A stretch of DNA of 64,000 bases from JACVRW01 sp963733885 (GCA_963733885.1 CAVTES010000016.1:1-64000), one strand, 5' to 3'; shown: positions 19,941-28,915, numbered from the stretch's first letter. Numbers and translations: made by a program. Notes: generated by a model from the letters alone, not told the origin.

Positions 19941-20963
19941 TCAGTCGGAGACCGTGATGAGGACCTTTCCGACGGCTGCGCCCTCGACCGCGTCATGAGC
20001 GGCCGCCGTGTCGTCGAGGTCGAAGCGGTGAACCGGCAGGCCGGCCTGTTCGCCGATTCGGAAGGCGCCGTCGTCGATGGCCCGGTTGAGGTCGGCGGCG
20101 GCGTTCGCGATGCGCTCCCAGCCGACGGTGTAGACCAGGACGAACTGGTAGCGGGCGTTGAGCGCCATGTTGGTGCGAACGTCAGGAGCGAACGGGATCC
20201 CGCCGTCGTTGGCGTAGATAGCGGTGGTTCCGCGGGGCCTGATCACGGCCTGGTCCAGCTCGGCGTTGGACCCGGCCGCGACCTCCACGATGACGTCCAC
20301 GCCCGCCGGAGCAACTCGACGGATCTGGTCGGCTGCGTGCGTGTCGTGGTAGTTCACGACCTGGTGGGCACCTGCTCGACCAGCCAGTTGAGCTTTCGCC
20401 TCGCTGCTTACGGTTGTAATGACCGTCGCGCCGGCCCAGCAGGCCAGCTGGATGGCCGCGTTGCCGACCGCCCCGGCCCCTCCAGCGACCAGGACGGTGC
20501 GGTCCCGTAGCGCACCCGGCTGGAGCCGGGCCGGGCCGTCCTCGGAAACCGTCAGCGCGCGGTGGGCGGTCACGCCAGGGATTCCGATGCTCGCCCCGAG
20601 TTCGAAGTCCGCGCCGTCGGGGAGCCGGAAGACACGTTCGGCCGGCACGACCGTGTACTCCTGGGCGGTCCCGCTTGCCGGGCGCCCATCGGCGGCGAGC
20701 GTCACCCAGACGCGGTCGCCGGCCTGGATGCCGGCGACCTCTGACCCGACGGCGTCGACGACCCCGGCGCCGTCGTGGTTGGGAACCGTCGGCTCGCCGG
20801 CCGCGCTGCCGAAGGCGCCGCTGCGCGACTTCCAGTCGGTGGGATTGACGCCCGACACGACCACACGGATCCGCACCTCCCCCTCGGCGGGCTCCATCGC
20901 CGCTCGCTCCACGACCTGTAGGACAGACGCATCGCCGGTGTTCGCGTAGATGACGGCTCGCAT
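19941..20963 (-). CDS. NADPH:quinone oxidoreductase-like (zinc-independent MDR family)
   Basis: 340 residues of the medium-chain dehydrogenase superfamily, quinone reductase branch. GroES-like N-terminal domain with DWKSRSGAFG and PNHDGAGVVDAVG, Rossmann motif VLVAGGAGAVGNAAIQLA near residues 162-180, typical end DDTAAAHDAVEGAAVGKVL. No structural-zinc cysteines. Likely reduces quinones or enals with NADPH. Monocistronic; no regulator signal recognised. Confidence 0.88.
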   Translation of the reverse strand: MRAVIYANTGDASVLQVVERAAMEPAEGEVRIRVVVSGVNPTDWKSRSGAFGSAAGEPTVPNHDGAGVVDAVGSEVAGIQAGDRVWVTLAADGRPASGTAQEYTVVPAERVFRLPDGADFELGASIGIPGVTAHRALTVSEDGPARLQPGALRDRTVLVAGGAGAVGNAAIQLACWAGATVITTVSSEAKAQLAGRAGAHQVVNYHDTHAADQIRRVAPAGVDVIVEVAAGSNAELDQAVIRPRGTTAIYANDGGIPFAPDVRTNMALNARYQFVLVYTVGWERIANAAADLNRAIDDGAFRIGEQAGLPVHRFDLDDTAAAHDAVEGAAVGKVLITVSD

Positions 20964-21130
20964 GCCTGCTCCGAATGGTGCCGGAACGCGGAGTGGGCCG
21001 CCACCGGCGTCGCCTCGTTGCCGAGCGCCAGCGGCGGGTGGCTACGCCCTGTTTGTGTGCGAAAGCAGGGTTCGGCGATCGGGGGTCAGGATGAGCTTGA
21101 GGTCCGCGGGTAGGTCGGGGGCGACCCGGT

Positions 21131-21778
21131 TCATGTCACCACCCTGTACTTGAGGTGCGTGACGCCAGGCGCCTCGACGGCCCGGACCTGCTCGAGCTGC
21201 ACCTCCGCGTCCGCGAGGTTGTCGAAGAGGCGAGCACCGTCGCCGAGCAACACTGGAACGACGTGGAGCTCAAGCTCGTCCAGCAGTCCCGTTGCCAGGT
21301 ATTGCCCAGCGACCTGGGCGCCGCCCCAAAGCATGACGTCTTTGCCGTCGGCGGCCTCCCTTGCCTGTTCGAGCGCGGACTCGATTCCGTCGGTGACGAA
21401 GTGGTACGTGGTCCCTCCCTCCATCTCCACGGGATCACGCGGGTGATGGGTGAGAATGAACACGGGGTAGTGGTAGGGCGGGTCGTCGCCCCACCAGCCC
21501 GTCCACTGCTCGTCGCCCCAGGCACCCCCGCCGATCGGCCCGAACATGTTCCGGCCCATCAAGCCGGCCCCGACGTTCTCGCGCGATTCCTCGACTATCC
21601 GTGCGCTCTCGTTCACCTCGCCGCCTTGCTTGTCGTGGGCTTGGCGCCAGGCGGCCAGCGGAACCACCCAGTCGTGGAGCCGCTCGCCGCCCTCGCCGAG
21701 CGGGTTCTCCTCGCTCTGGTTCGGGCCGGCGACGAAACCGTCCAGCGAGATCGAGATATGACACCTAAGCTTGCTCAT
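21131..21778 (-). CDS. Dihydrofolate reductase-like (RibD C-terminal) protein
   Basis: 215 residues of the RibD_C/DHFR-fold family common in actinobacteria: KLRCHISISLDGFVAGPNQS start, VMLWGGAQVAGQYLATGLLDEL with the dinucleotide-binding GG, LHVVPVLLGDGARLF. The precise substrate is unknown; such proteins are usually annotated as dihydrofolate reductase family. AGGAGG lies 10 bases before the ATG at 21778, a strong ribosome binding site. Divergent from the ArsR regulator 51 bases away, whose operator may also control it. Confidence 0.87.
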   Translation of the reverse strand: MSKLRCHISISLDGFVAGPNQSEENPLGEGGERLHDWVVPLAAWRQAHDKQGGEVNESARIVEESRENVGAGLMGRNMFGPIGGGAWGDEQWTGWWGDDPPYHYPVFILTHHPRDPVEMEGGTTYHFVTDGIESALEQAREAADGKDVMLWGGAQVAGQYLATGLLDELELHVVPVLLGDGARLFDNLADAEVQLEQVRAVEAPGVTHLKYRVVT

Positions 21779-21816
21779 CGTGCATGTGACCTCCTGGTAG
21801 CTGTCTGGGCGGGAAG

Positions 21817-21832
21817 TATAGTTAGGTAGATG
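21817..21832 (+). promoter_or_regulatory. Probable leaderless promoter of the ArsR gene
   Basis: TATAGT at 21817-21822 places transcription start at or next to the ATG at 21830, implying a leaderless mRNA. The short repeat AAGTAT occurs on both sides (21814-21819 and 21835-21840), a possible ArsR operator. Confidence 0.4.
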
Positions 21833-22189
21833 CTTAAGTATCGGTCCCGAGGCGAGAGCATCGATCGCGTCTTCCACGCGCTGGCCGATCCCAGTCGACG
21901 GGTCATCGTCGAGCGGTTGAGCCGCGGACCAGCCTCGGTCAGCGAACTCGCACGGCCGCTGCCGATGTCGCTGCCGGCGGTGGTACAACACCTTCAGGTG
22001 CTGGAGACCAGCGGGCTCGTCCGCTCGGAGAAGATCGGCCGTGTGCGCACCTGCCAGATCGAGCCGGCGGCGCTGCGGCCGGTGGAGCGATGGATCGGCG
22101 AACGGCGGTCCAGCTGGGAGCGCCGCTTCGACCGCCTTGGCGAGTACCTCGCCGAAGGTAGCGACGAACCGGAAGGGGGCATGCGATGA
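21830..22189 (+). CDS. ArsR-family transcriptional regulator
   Basis: 119 residues, winged helix with HALADPSRRVIVERLSRGPASVSELARPL and the recognition helix SLPAVVQHLQVLETSGLV. No cysteine metal-binding motif, so it belongs to the non-metal SRPBCC-linked branch. Its stop overlaps the ATG of the SRPBCC gene (ATGA). Confidence 0.92.
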   Translation: MLKYRSRGESIDRVFHALADPSRRVIVERLSRGPASVSELARPLPMSLPAVVQHLQVLETSGLVRSEKIGRVRTCQIEPAALRPVERWIGERRSSWERRFDRLGEYLAEGSDEPEGGMR

Positions 22190-22650
22190 GTGAACGATCG
22201 GTGAAGCACGCCACCTTCGTCGTCGAGCGCAGGTACCAGGCATCGCCCCAGCGAGCGTTCGCGGCCTGGGCCGATCAGGAGGCGAAGGCGCGCTGGTTCG
22301 TCGACTCCGACGCGAATCTGGAGCTCGACTTCCGCGTCGGCGGGCGGGAAAGCAGCCGGGGCAGCGCGCCGGACGGCAACGCCTACACCTATGAGGCGAT
22401 CTACCAGGACATCGTCCCGGCCCAGCGCATCGTCTACACGTACGAAATGCTCCTGGACGGGATCCGCATCTCGGTCTCCCTCGCCACAGCGGAGTTCAAG
22501 CCCGAGCGCGATGGCACCCGACTGGTCTTCACCGAGCAGGGCGCGTTCCTTGACGGCCACGAGATGCCGGCCCGGCGCGAGCAGGGCATGGGCAGCCTGC
22601 TGGACTCGCTCGGAGAGTGGCTCCAGAGCAGCCGATCCGACGGCGGCTGA
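22186..22650 (+). CDS. SRPBCC (AHSA1-like) domain protein
   Basis: 154-residue START/AHSA1-fold protein (RRYQASPQRAFAAWADQEAKARWF; YEAIYQDIVPAQRIVYTYEM; TRLVFTEQGAFLDGHE). ArsR-SRPBCC pairs are a very common actinobacterial couple; the protein probably binds a hydrophobic ligand sensed together with ArsR. Operon with the preceding gene. Confidence 0.9.
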   Translation: MSERSVKHATFVVERRYQASPQRAFAAWADQEAKARWFVDSDANLELDFRVGGRESSRGSAPDGNAYTYEAIYQDIVPAQRIVYTYEMLLDGIRISVSLATAEFKPERDGTRLVFTEQGAFLDGHEMPARREQGMGSLLDSLGEWLQSSRSDGG

Positions 22651-22850
22651 GTGGCCAACCGGGCGGCCGCGCTCCAGGAACCAACCACCAGCTCCCGGCG
22701 CTTCTGGAGAGACCCTTCAGGCGGAAGGAGCAGCGGCGCCTCGTTCCTTTTGCATGGCACGCAGGAGCGAGGGGTGCGTTTCGCGTGCTCTGGGTGCGAC
22801 GTATGCAGCGTCGCGGCCTCGCGGATCTGAAGCACGGGCGGCTGTCGGTA

Positions 22851-23555
22851 GTGGGTCACTTGACCGCAACGCGGCTGCGCGGATACGTTCAGGCCGTGGT
22901 CAGGGCCGCCTTCCCGGTGCTGCTGATGGTCTCTCTCCTCGGCATCGCGGCCTGCGGCGACGACAACGGGGACGAGGGCGGGGCGACCGCCGCCCCGGAC
23001 GTCGAAACCACTGCGACGACCGCCGCAGAGAGCGACGAGGCGCAGCCAGCGAAGGTCAACCTCGAGCGGTTCCTGATACAGGCCGGCGAGGAGCCCGGCT
23101 TCGCACCCATCGAAGAGCCCCGGACGGACCAGGGCGTGCAGTCCCTTGCCGGCGCGTTCTCTGCCGACGAGATGGAGCGGCTGCGCCGCGCAGGGTTCAT
23201 CTCGATCACGCTCCAGCCGCTCAGCGGCGACGACCACAACGCCGGCGTCACCACCGTCCTTCTGTTCAAGACCGCCGAGGGCGCGCGCGACTGGCTGGAG
23301 TACGAGACGAGCGACGAGGGGATCGACAGCATGGTCCCCGGGGCGAAACCGAAGCGCTTCACGGTCCCCGGCGTGCCAGGCGCGCGCGGCTGGACCGGCC
23401 GGGACAGGCACGACAATCCCATCGGCCACGTCTTCTGGGTGCAGGGCCGCTGCGAGATGCTGCTCGGCAACGAGGGCGAGGGCGACTTTGTCAAGCCGCT
23501 CTCGATCGGCGCGAAGGCCATCTACGACCGCACGAAGGGAGTGTGCCCGGCATGA
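22851..23555 (+). CDS. Lipoprotein of unknown function
   Basis: About 234 residues: signal peptide ending in lipobox LGIAAC, an acidic Asp/Glu/Thr-rich linker, then a globular domain (FLIQAGEEPGFAPIEE and WVQGRCEMLLGNEGEG) that resembles uncharacterised actinobacterial lipoproteins sharing a gene neighbourhood with sensors. Start uncertain: GTG at 22851 or GTG at 22896; both give a usable signal peptide. Two cysteines, one being the lipidation site. Confidence 0.7.
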   Translation: MGHLTATRLRGYVQAVVRAAFPVLLMVSLLGIAACGDDNGDEGGATAAPDVETTATTAAESDEAQPAKVNLERFLIQAGEEPGFAPIEEPRTDQGVQSLAGAFSADEMERLRRAGFISITLQPLSGDDHNAGVTTVLLFKTAEGARDWLEYETSDEGIDSMVPGAKPKRFTVPGVPGARGWTGRDRHDNPIGHVFWVQGRCEMLLGNEGEGDFVKPLSIGAKAIYDRTKGVCPA

Positions 23556-23672
23556 CAGGTCGCATGGAGACACAATCGAGTTTGACGACGACCAGGCGTA
23601 TTCGGACGGTGACGGGAGCTTGTGCTGGCGCTCGCTCCCCTGACTGAAACGACAGAACGAGCGGTTCGACTT

Positions 23673-24455
23673 CTAGGATCGACCTGAGCGCACGTCTACG
23701 CGCTTGCGGCGGCTCGTAGCGCTCTCATGGCCCGCGCCCGCCGGCACGCGAGCGCGGAACACGCTGTCGCGGAAGACGCGGAGGCGGACGCCGAACTTCG
23801 AGCGCTCCTCGCCGGCATCGCGCAGCTTGACGGTGGCGATCGTCTTCCACGAGCTGGTGCTGCTACGACGCTGCATCTGGACGCGCTGCCCGTCGAGTGC
23901 GGGCCGCACAGAACCGAACAGGCGAATCCGCCGGCCCGCGCGCCGGTCGGAGTGGCTCACCAGGAACGTCACCTTCGGGCGCACAGCGGTCTTGGAGCCG
24001 GGCGGCGGCGGCGTTCCTCCCGGCGCAGGCGTCGTCCCGCCGGGTGGAGAACCGCCGGGTTGGCCGGGACCCGGTGCCGGCGTCGTGCCGGTGCTGACCC
24101 TTACGACGCCCGTCATCCCGGAATGCGCCTCGCAGTAGTACGTGAAGTCCCCCACCTGGTCGAAGGTGCGCTGGACCGACCAAGCCATAGCGCTCGGCTG
24201 CGCCGGCATCTCGAAGCTTCCGTCGTCGAACCTGACGTTGTGGGTGCCACCGCCCACGTTGTTCCAGGTCACGTCCTCGCCCTGAGCGATCGAGACATCG
24301 GCCGGGCTGAAGACGTTCGACGACAGCGCGTTCACCGTCTGATCCGCCACACCGGCCGCCGGCGCCGCGACGAGGGCCACGCCGACCTGCAACGCCGCCC
24401 ACAGCCCGGCCAGACGGCCGGCATGCTCTCGCGCCCAGGATTCACGGTCTTCCAT
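23673..24455 (-). CDS. Secreted cupredoxin (plastocyanin-like) protein with C-terminal beta domain
   Basis: 260 residues: signal peptide, then a plastocyanin/azurin-like copper domain with ligands His in GGTHNVRF and Cys, His, Met in YYCEAHSGMTG, a Pro/Gly-rich linker of about 40 residues, and a basic beta-rich C-terminal domain (KVTFLVSHSDRRAGRRIRLFGSV) like those in surface proteins of this phylum. Probably an exported electron carrier or copper binder tethered near the envelope. All four type-1 copper ligands are present. Confidence 0.82.
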   Translation of the reverse strand: MEDRESWAREHAGRLAGLWAALQVGVALVAAPAAGVADQTVNALSSNVFSPADVSIAQGEDVTWNNVGGGTHNVRFDDGSFEMPAQPSAMAWSVQRTFDQVGDFTYYCEAHSGMTGVVRVSTGTTPAPGPGQPGGSPPGGTTPAPGGTPPPPGSKTAVRPKVTFLVSHSDRRAGRRIRLFGSVRPALDGQRVQMQRRSSTSSWKTIATVKLRDAGEERSKFGVRLRVFRDSVFRARVPAGAGHESATSRRKRVDVRSGRS

Positions 24456-24668
24456 GAGCCCTCAAGCGCGTAGTACGCGCGGATGGGAGCGGGTGTTCAA
24501 TCGTCTCGTCGAGGATCGGCGGTACCGCCGGTCCGGCGAAGATGCCGGGCCGAGCGCCTGGGCGCCGACGCGCCGCGGTATAGGGCAAGCGGCCAGCCGT
24601 CGTAGAGGATCAGCTGCACGCCATGTCAAAGGCGCGCGGCCGGAATCCTCACCTAGCGCAAGCGTACG

Positions 24669-25898
24669 TCAGCCGACGGCAGCGAGCGGCAAGCGCGCGC
24701 TGACGCGGGTCCCGGCGCCGGGCGGGCTGTCGACCTCGAAGCGCCCTCCGAGGGCGTCGATCCGGTCGGCCAATCCATGCAGTCCGGTGCCGGCCGTGGG
24801 GTCGGCGCCGCCGCGGCCGTCGTCGGCGATCTCGATCAGGAGCGCGCCGTGCTCACGCGCGACACGGATCCGGACCGCGCTCGCGGCCGCATACTTGCTG
24901 GCGTTCGTCAGGGACTCACTGACGATGAAGTACGCCGCGAGCTCGACGTGCTCCGGCAGCTCCTCGGCCTGGACGTCGATCGTCACCGGCACGTCGCAAC
25001 CGGCCGTCAGCCCCTCCAGCGCCCGGTCGAGGCCACGCTCGGAGAGCGCCACGGGATGCAGCCCGCGGGCGAGATCCCGCAGCTCTGCATGCGCCTCGCC
25101 CAGCTCGTCGTGGGCGACGCGCAGGACACCGGCGGCCTCATGGTTGTCGCCGAGCTTGCGCCGAGCGACCTTGAGCAGGTTGCCGACAGCCATCAGGTGC
25201 TGCTGCGCGCTGTCGTGCAGGTTGCGGCCGACACGCCGGCGCTCCGCATCCGCGGCCTCGATGACACGCGCGCGCGAGCGCCGCAATGCAGCCGCCTGGT
25301 GACGACGCTCGAGCTCGGCCGCCGCTCGCGACGCGAAGATGCGCATCGCCGCGACGTCATCGTCCCCAGCCTCCATCGGCAGCGCGTCCATCACGGCCAC
25401 GTGGCCGAGGTGGGTGCCGTCGGCGGCGCGCAGACAGACCGCCAGGTAACTCTCGAGGCCCATGTCAATGGCCGGCTTGGCCTCCGGGAAGCGCGTCGTC
25501 AGCGCCTCCGGGAACGCAACGACCGCTCTCTCCACGACGAGCGCACACGGCTTGCCGCGCGTGCCGTACTCGAACGGCTCGTCCATCCAGTCGCCGTCGT
25601 ACCAGCCGCTGACCACCCGCACGTGCTCTCCGTTGGGGTCGGCGGCCTCCGCGACGAACGCGAACCTCGCGTCGAACGCCAGCGCGACGTGCCGGACCAA
25701 GCACCGAAGGAACTCGTCCCCGACCACACCGGCCGTCCCCTCGGCAACGGTGCGAAGCAGGTCTCGGCCGCGTGATTGCGTGTCGGGCTGGTCGATGTGA
25801 GCGAAAGAAGGCACGGCCCCGATAACCCGCACTGATGCTAGCGAGCCAGGGGCACTCCGCCGCCCAGCCCTTGTCCGACGCATCGGCACCGCGCTCAT
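24669..25898 (-). CDS. Sensor histidine kinase (GAF-HisKA_3-HATPase), soluble
   Basis: About 409 residues: GAF-like sensor region (residues 40-195), RRVGRNLHDSAQQHLMAVG phospho-acceptor helix, HATPase_c (SESLTNASKYA; DDGRGGADPTAG). No membrane segment, so it senses a cytoplasmic signal or works with a partner. Start uncertain: ATG at 25898 used; GTG codons at 25832 or 25811 are possible. No response regulator is adjacent. Confidence 0.82.
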   Translation of the reverse strand: MSAVPMRRTRAGRRSAPGSLASVRVIGAVPSFAHIDQPDTQSRGRDLLRTVAEGTAGVVGDEFLRCLVRHVALAFDARFAFVAEAADPNGEHVRVVSGWYDGDWMDEPFEYGTRGKPCALVVERAVVAFPEALTTRFPEAKPAIDMGLESYLAVCLRAADGTHLGHVAVMDALPMEAGDDDVAAMRIFASRAAAELERRHQAAALRRSRARVIEAADAERRRVGRNLHDSAQQHLMAVGNLLKVARRKLGDNHEAAGVLRVAHDELGEAHAELRDLARGLHPVALSERGLDRALEGLTAGCDVPVTIDVQAEELPEHVELAAYFIVSESLTNASKYAAASAVRIRVAREHGALLIEIADDGRGGADPTAGTGLHGLADRIDALGGRFEVDSPPGAGTRVSARLPLAAVG

Positions 25899-26238
25899 CG
25901 ACTCGGCCGGACCGAGCTGCCCGAATTGATCGCGAAGGCGCTCGCTGCCGCCTTCGGCGATGACATCGTTGACACCGGCCCGGACGGGTGAGAAAGACCT
26001 TCCGAGTACTGCTGAGTCGCATGGATAGGAACAGTCCGCCCGTTGCCGCTGCTTTTCACGAGAGCGGAAGCGCCACGTGAAGCGCGCACGGCTCTTGGCG
26101 TCGGCGAATCGCGCCAGGGGCAAATCAACCCTGTGCACCAGAAACGCCGAACGGCAGGCTGACACGGGGGAGTCGGGCGGAGCGCGGTGCGTTCATACCA
26201 CCTGGATCTGGGGAAACCTCATTAAGACCTTCGAGATC
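25899..26238. other. Divergent intergenic region, no confident gene
   Basis: 340 bases between the divergent kinase and ANTAR genes. A short plus-strand stretch ending at the TGA near 25990 could encode the last 30-40 residues of some protein (LPELIAKALAAAFGDDIVDT), possibly a gene remnant, but nothing extends it to a recognisable domain. The right part should hold the ANTAR promoter; no clear -35/-10 pair was found. Confidence 0.4.
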
Positions 26239-26847
26239 ATGAGCTCCCGCGAGACACAGCATCTGCGCGTGCTCATCGCCAACGAGAGGCGCGATCGACT
26301 CGCCCTCGTTGCCCCGATCGTGGCTACCCTCGGACACGAGGTGATCGCCCGCGAGATCGAGGTCGACGAGGTCGGGCCGGTCACCGCACGAGAGCGGCCG
26401 GACGTGGCGCTCGTGGGGCTCGGCGAGAGCTCCCAGCACGCGCTCCACCTGATCGAGAGGATCGTCAAGCAGGCCTTCTGCCCGGTGATCCTGCTGATCC
26501 ATGAGTCGAATCCCGGCTTCGTCCGCGAGGCGTCGCGGCGCGGCATCTTCGCCTACATCACCGATGGCGAGAGCGAGGACGAAGGATCGGACTGGCAGAA
26601 CTCGATCGACATCGTGCTGCGGCGCTTTACCGAGTACCACGACCTTGAGGGCGCATTCGGCCGCCGCGCGGTCACGGAGCGCGCCAAGGGAATCCTGATG
26701 GAGCGCCACGCCGTCGGCGACGAGGCGGCCTTCGAGCTGCTTCGGGGCCACGCTCGAACAAGCAACCGGAAGCTCATCGACGTCGCCACCGCGGTCGTCG
26801 ACGGGCACGCGCTGCTGCCTAAGCAGGCGCCCGAGCCGGCGGACTAG
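26239..26847 (+). CDS. ANTAR-domain antiterminator with degenerate receiver
   Basis: 202 residues: receiver-like N-terminal domain and C-terminal ANTAR RNA-binding domain (FGRRAVTERAKGILMERHAVGDEAAFELLRG). At the phospho-acceptor position the protein reads VALVGLGESS, with Gly instead of Asp, and the upstream acidic pair is absent (VLIANERR), so it is unlikely to be phosphorylated. ANTAR proteins bind paired hexaloop hairpins in mRNA leaders to prevent termination. ATG at 26239 chosen at the domain boundary; a strong terminator follows. Confidence 0.85.
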   Translation: MSSRETQHLRVLIANERRDRLALVAPIVATLGHEVIAREIEVDEVGPVTARERPDVALVGLGESSQHALHLIERIVKQAFCPVILLIHESNPGFVREASRRGIFAYITDGESEDEGSDWQNSIDIVLRRFTEYHDLEGAFGRRAVTERAKGILMERHAVGDEAAFELLRGHARTSNRKLIDVATAVVDGHALLPKQAPEPAD

Positions 26848-26863
26848 CACCGGCTGCCGAATA

Positions 26864-26893
26864 ACCTGTTATGCCGAGGTCGGCGTAACAGGT
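26864..26893 (+). terminator. Terminator hairpin after the ANTAR gene
   Basis: Stem of 13 bp (one G-T pair): 26864-26876 pairs with 26881-26893 around a 4-base loop, 17 bases after the ANTAR stop codon. No T-run. Confidence 0.75.
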
Positions 26894-27180
26894 AGACGCG
26901 GCCCATGGTCACCGGGCACGATGAAGTCCGCCGCCCGAGCCGCGCGGATCTGCGGGCCGGACGACCGGGCGTCCCATGTCTACTCAGACGCATGCGAGTC
27001 ACGCGCGTACTCACGTGGGCGTATGCGCAAGAGCCGCATCCGGGCCGATGACGGCGCGGGGCCGCTCGGCGACAATCAACCGCAACGACTCGGCGATGCG
27101 CCGAACGCCCCCGACCGCCGTCCTCTCCACCCCGGCGGCGGGTTCCGCCCCGACGTCGGGACACGACGCCGTCGGACACG

Positions 27181-27212
27181 AAGGCCCCGGGTTTCCCTCC
27201 CCCCGGGGTCTT
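27181..27212. terminator. GC-rich hairpin in intergenic region
   Basis: AAGGCCCCGGG (27181-27191) can pair with CCCGGGGTCTT (27202-27212), 11 bp with one G-T pair and a 10-base pyrimidine loop. Role unclear: terminator or 5' leader structure of the small gene at 27335. Confidence 0.4.
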
Positions 27213-27334
27213 CGCATGTGCGGGGAGCGTACGCGCCCTGTCGTAGCCGAGAAATCGGCCGCCAGGCCGACGACAGACGCATCCGGCTGGTGGAGGATCC
27301 GGCCACGAAGTCAAACGAGCGGCGAGGAGCAGCA

Positions 27335-27688
27335 ATGTCATCCAGCGAGATCCGCGCCCGGCTCATGGAGCTCGCCGAGGAGCGCGTCCAAGCCGAGTAC
27401 ATGGGGCTGAGCGCCGACGGCGCCTATATGGCCGACCTCGAGGAGGAGATCCTCACCCACCGGGCCGCCCTGGTCGGCGCCGCGGTCACCGAGCTCGCGG
27501 TGCTGTACGGGCTGCTGTACGGGCGGAATCTCGGATCAGGTCTCGACTCGCGGTCAATTCAAGGCGGGACGCATGAGGCTCCGATAAGCCAGGCGCGCAA
27601 CCGCTCCGGATCGTCACCGATGAGCGCGTCGACTCCGAGCGAGCCGAGGGTGAGCGCCTGCTGTTCGCCGGTCACGTCCCACACGTAA
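27335..27688 (+). CDS. Small helical protein of unknown function
   Basis: Up to 117 residues; the first 65 (SSSEIRARLMELAEERVQAE, then an acidic helix and TELAVLYGLLYG) look like a real, helix-rich small protein, whereas the last 50 overlap the opposite-strand GDPD fragment and are low-complexity. GAGGAG sits 6 bases before the ATG at 27335, an excellent ribosome binding site. The original stop may have been lost by an indel near 27545. No family recognised. Confidence 0.55.
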   Translation: MSSSEIRARLMELAEERVQAEYMGLSADGAYMADLEEEILTHRAALVGAAVTELAVLYGLLYGRNLGSGLDSRSIQGGTHEAPISQARNRSGSSPMSASTPSEPRVSACCSPVTSHT

Positions 27689-28104
27689 ATCTCACCGCCC
27701 GAGGAATGAACCATCGTCACGAGGCGTGCCGTGACGAGGGACCGATGCACGCTGACGACCTCGGCCAGCCCCTGGTGGAGAGCTGCGCCGACGGCAGCCG
27801 GCACGTCTCGTCGCGCCGCGGCCAGTCGCGCGGCCGCGGCGTGGCGCGCCCGCTTGAGGGACCACGCCCGGCGGAGCGCCGGCTGGAGGTCTCCGAGCGC
27901 GTGCAAAGCGGCGACCGAGCGCGCGCAGGCAATCGTGCGCCGCGTCAGGCCCGCCGCGTCTAGCGCGGTGACAAGGTCGGCCGCGGTGTCCTCCTCCTTG
28001 ACGTCCAGGATGACACCCGTCCGCTCGCGCCCAGGGGTGGCAAGGTATGACAAGGCTTCCTCGAGCGGGGTGGCCGACGCTCTGCGGGTTGCACCGCTCT
28101 GCAT
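27559..28104 (-). pseudogene. N-terminally truncated glycerophosphodiester phosphodiesterase fragment
   Basis: 181 residues matching only the second half of the GDPD TIM barrel (a LEEALSYL segment, VILDVKEEDTAADLVTALDAAGL and the end GGEIYVWDVTGEQQALTLGSLGVDALIGDDPERL). The catalytic N-terminal part with the H-R-G motif is absent, and only 36 bases separate this frame from the upstream gene, so the rest cannot be nearby. Catalytic activity is not expected. Confidence 0.6.
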
Positions 28105-28140
28105 ACGACGGTCCGGGGTGCGTCCTGACCGAGATAGTGG

Positions 28141-28878
28141 TCAGGCGCTTGCGCCCAGGACGTTCACCGCACGGGCGACGACGAGAATCACGACGGCATA
28201 GGAGATCAGCGACTCCACGGCCATAAGGCCCTTCGCCCGACGCGTCAGCGGCATCGTGTCCGTCGGGCTGACTGCGATCGCGTTGGTGAGCGACACGTAG
28301 AGGGAGTCGCTCAGTCGTGGGCTCCAGCCGGTTCGCGGAACGGTGTCCTGCGGGAATTGGAAGTCGGGGTCGCGCCGCCCGCGTTCGGCGCGCAGGCGCG
28401 GTCCGCCCTCGTCGAGCTGCCAGAACAGCAGCCCGAAGGTGATGATGTTGGAGAGCCAGACAACGGTCCCATGGGCGAGCAGCTCGCCGGCGCCGAGGCT
28501 CCCCGCGCTGCTGCCCGCGAGGGCGGCGAGCAGCACGCCGACGCCGAACGCATCGGCGGCGACCAGGAGTCCGAGCAGCGCGACGCCGGCATTTCGCACC
28601 CGCCCGGGGCTCAGCTCGGCGACCGGCACGGCGAGCAGCAATATCATGAGCAGCAGGGCGGGCGAGGCGACCAGCAGCCACGCCCACCACGGGAGGTCGA
28701 TGATCTCCCATCCCTTCGCCTTGTCGATGGACGCGAGGCCCCCCAACAGCGCCACTTCAACCCCCAGAACCACGACCGCCTCGGTGCGCGCCTCACGCAG
28801 AGCGCGGCGGGGGCGTGCGTTCAGCTCGGCGCCGGGGGGGTCCGAAACTTGTGGCGGCTGCTCCGCCGGTTCGCTCAT
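28141..28878 (-). CDS. Membrane protein with ion-channel-like C-terminal motif (DUF1345-like)
   Basis: 245 residues with about five to six membrane segments. The C-terminal part, SDSLYVSLTNAIAVSPTDTMPL followed by a last helix, resembles pore-loop sequences of DUF1345/two-helix channel proteins. The ATG at 28878 (SEPAEQPPQVS) starts a proline-rich cytoplasmic tail; the frame is open to 29004 but without a ribosome binding site. Function unknown. Confidence 0.7.
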   Translation of the reverse strand: MSEPAEQPPQVSDPPGAELNARPRRALREARTEAVVVLGVEVALLGGLASIDKAKGWEIIDLPWWAWLLVASPALLLMILLLAVPVAELSPGRVRNAGVALLGLLVAADAFGVGVLLAALAGSSAGSLGAGELLAHGTVVWLSNIITFGLLFWQLDEGGPRLRAERGRRDPDFQFPQDTVPRTGWSPRLSDSLYVSLTNAIAVSPTDTMPLTRRAKGLMAVESLISYAVVILVVARAVNVLGASA

Positions 28879-28915
28879 GTGACCTAGATTCCTGAAGCGG
28901 GCGTCGCTGCGCGAA

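Larger units (their letters stand above)
26848..27334. other. Intergenic region without recognised gene
   Basis: 487 bases. It holds the ANTAR terminator at 26864-26893 and a second GC-rich hairpin at 27181-27212. Open frames here are short, have no ribosome binding site and no recognisable domain. Confidence 0.6.

Noticed and set aside
25860..25990. Possible C-terminal gene remnant on the plus strand before the ANTAR gene
   Set aside because: Reads as a helix-like stretch ending in TGA, but there is no recognisable domain or start.
26848..27334. Possible non-coding RNA in the gap after the ANTAR gene
   Set aside because: Two hairpins but no recognisable RNA family or promoter; kept only as hairpins.
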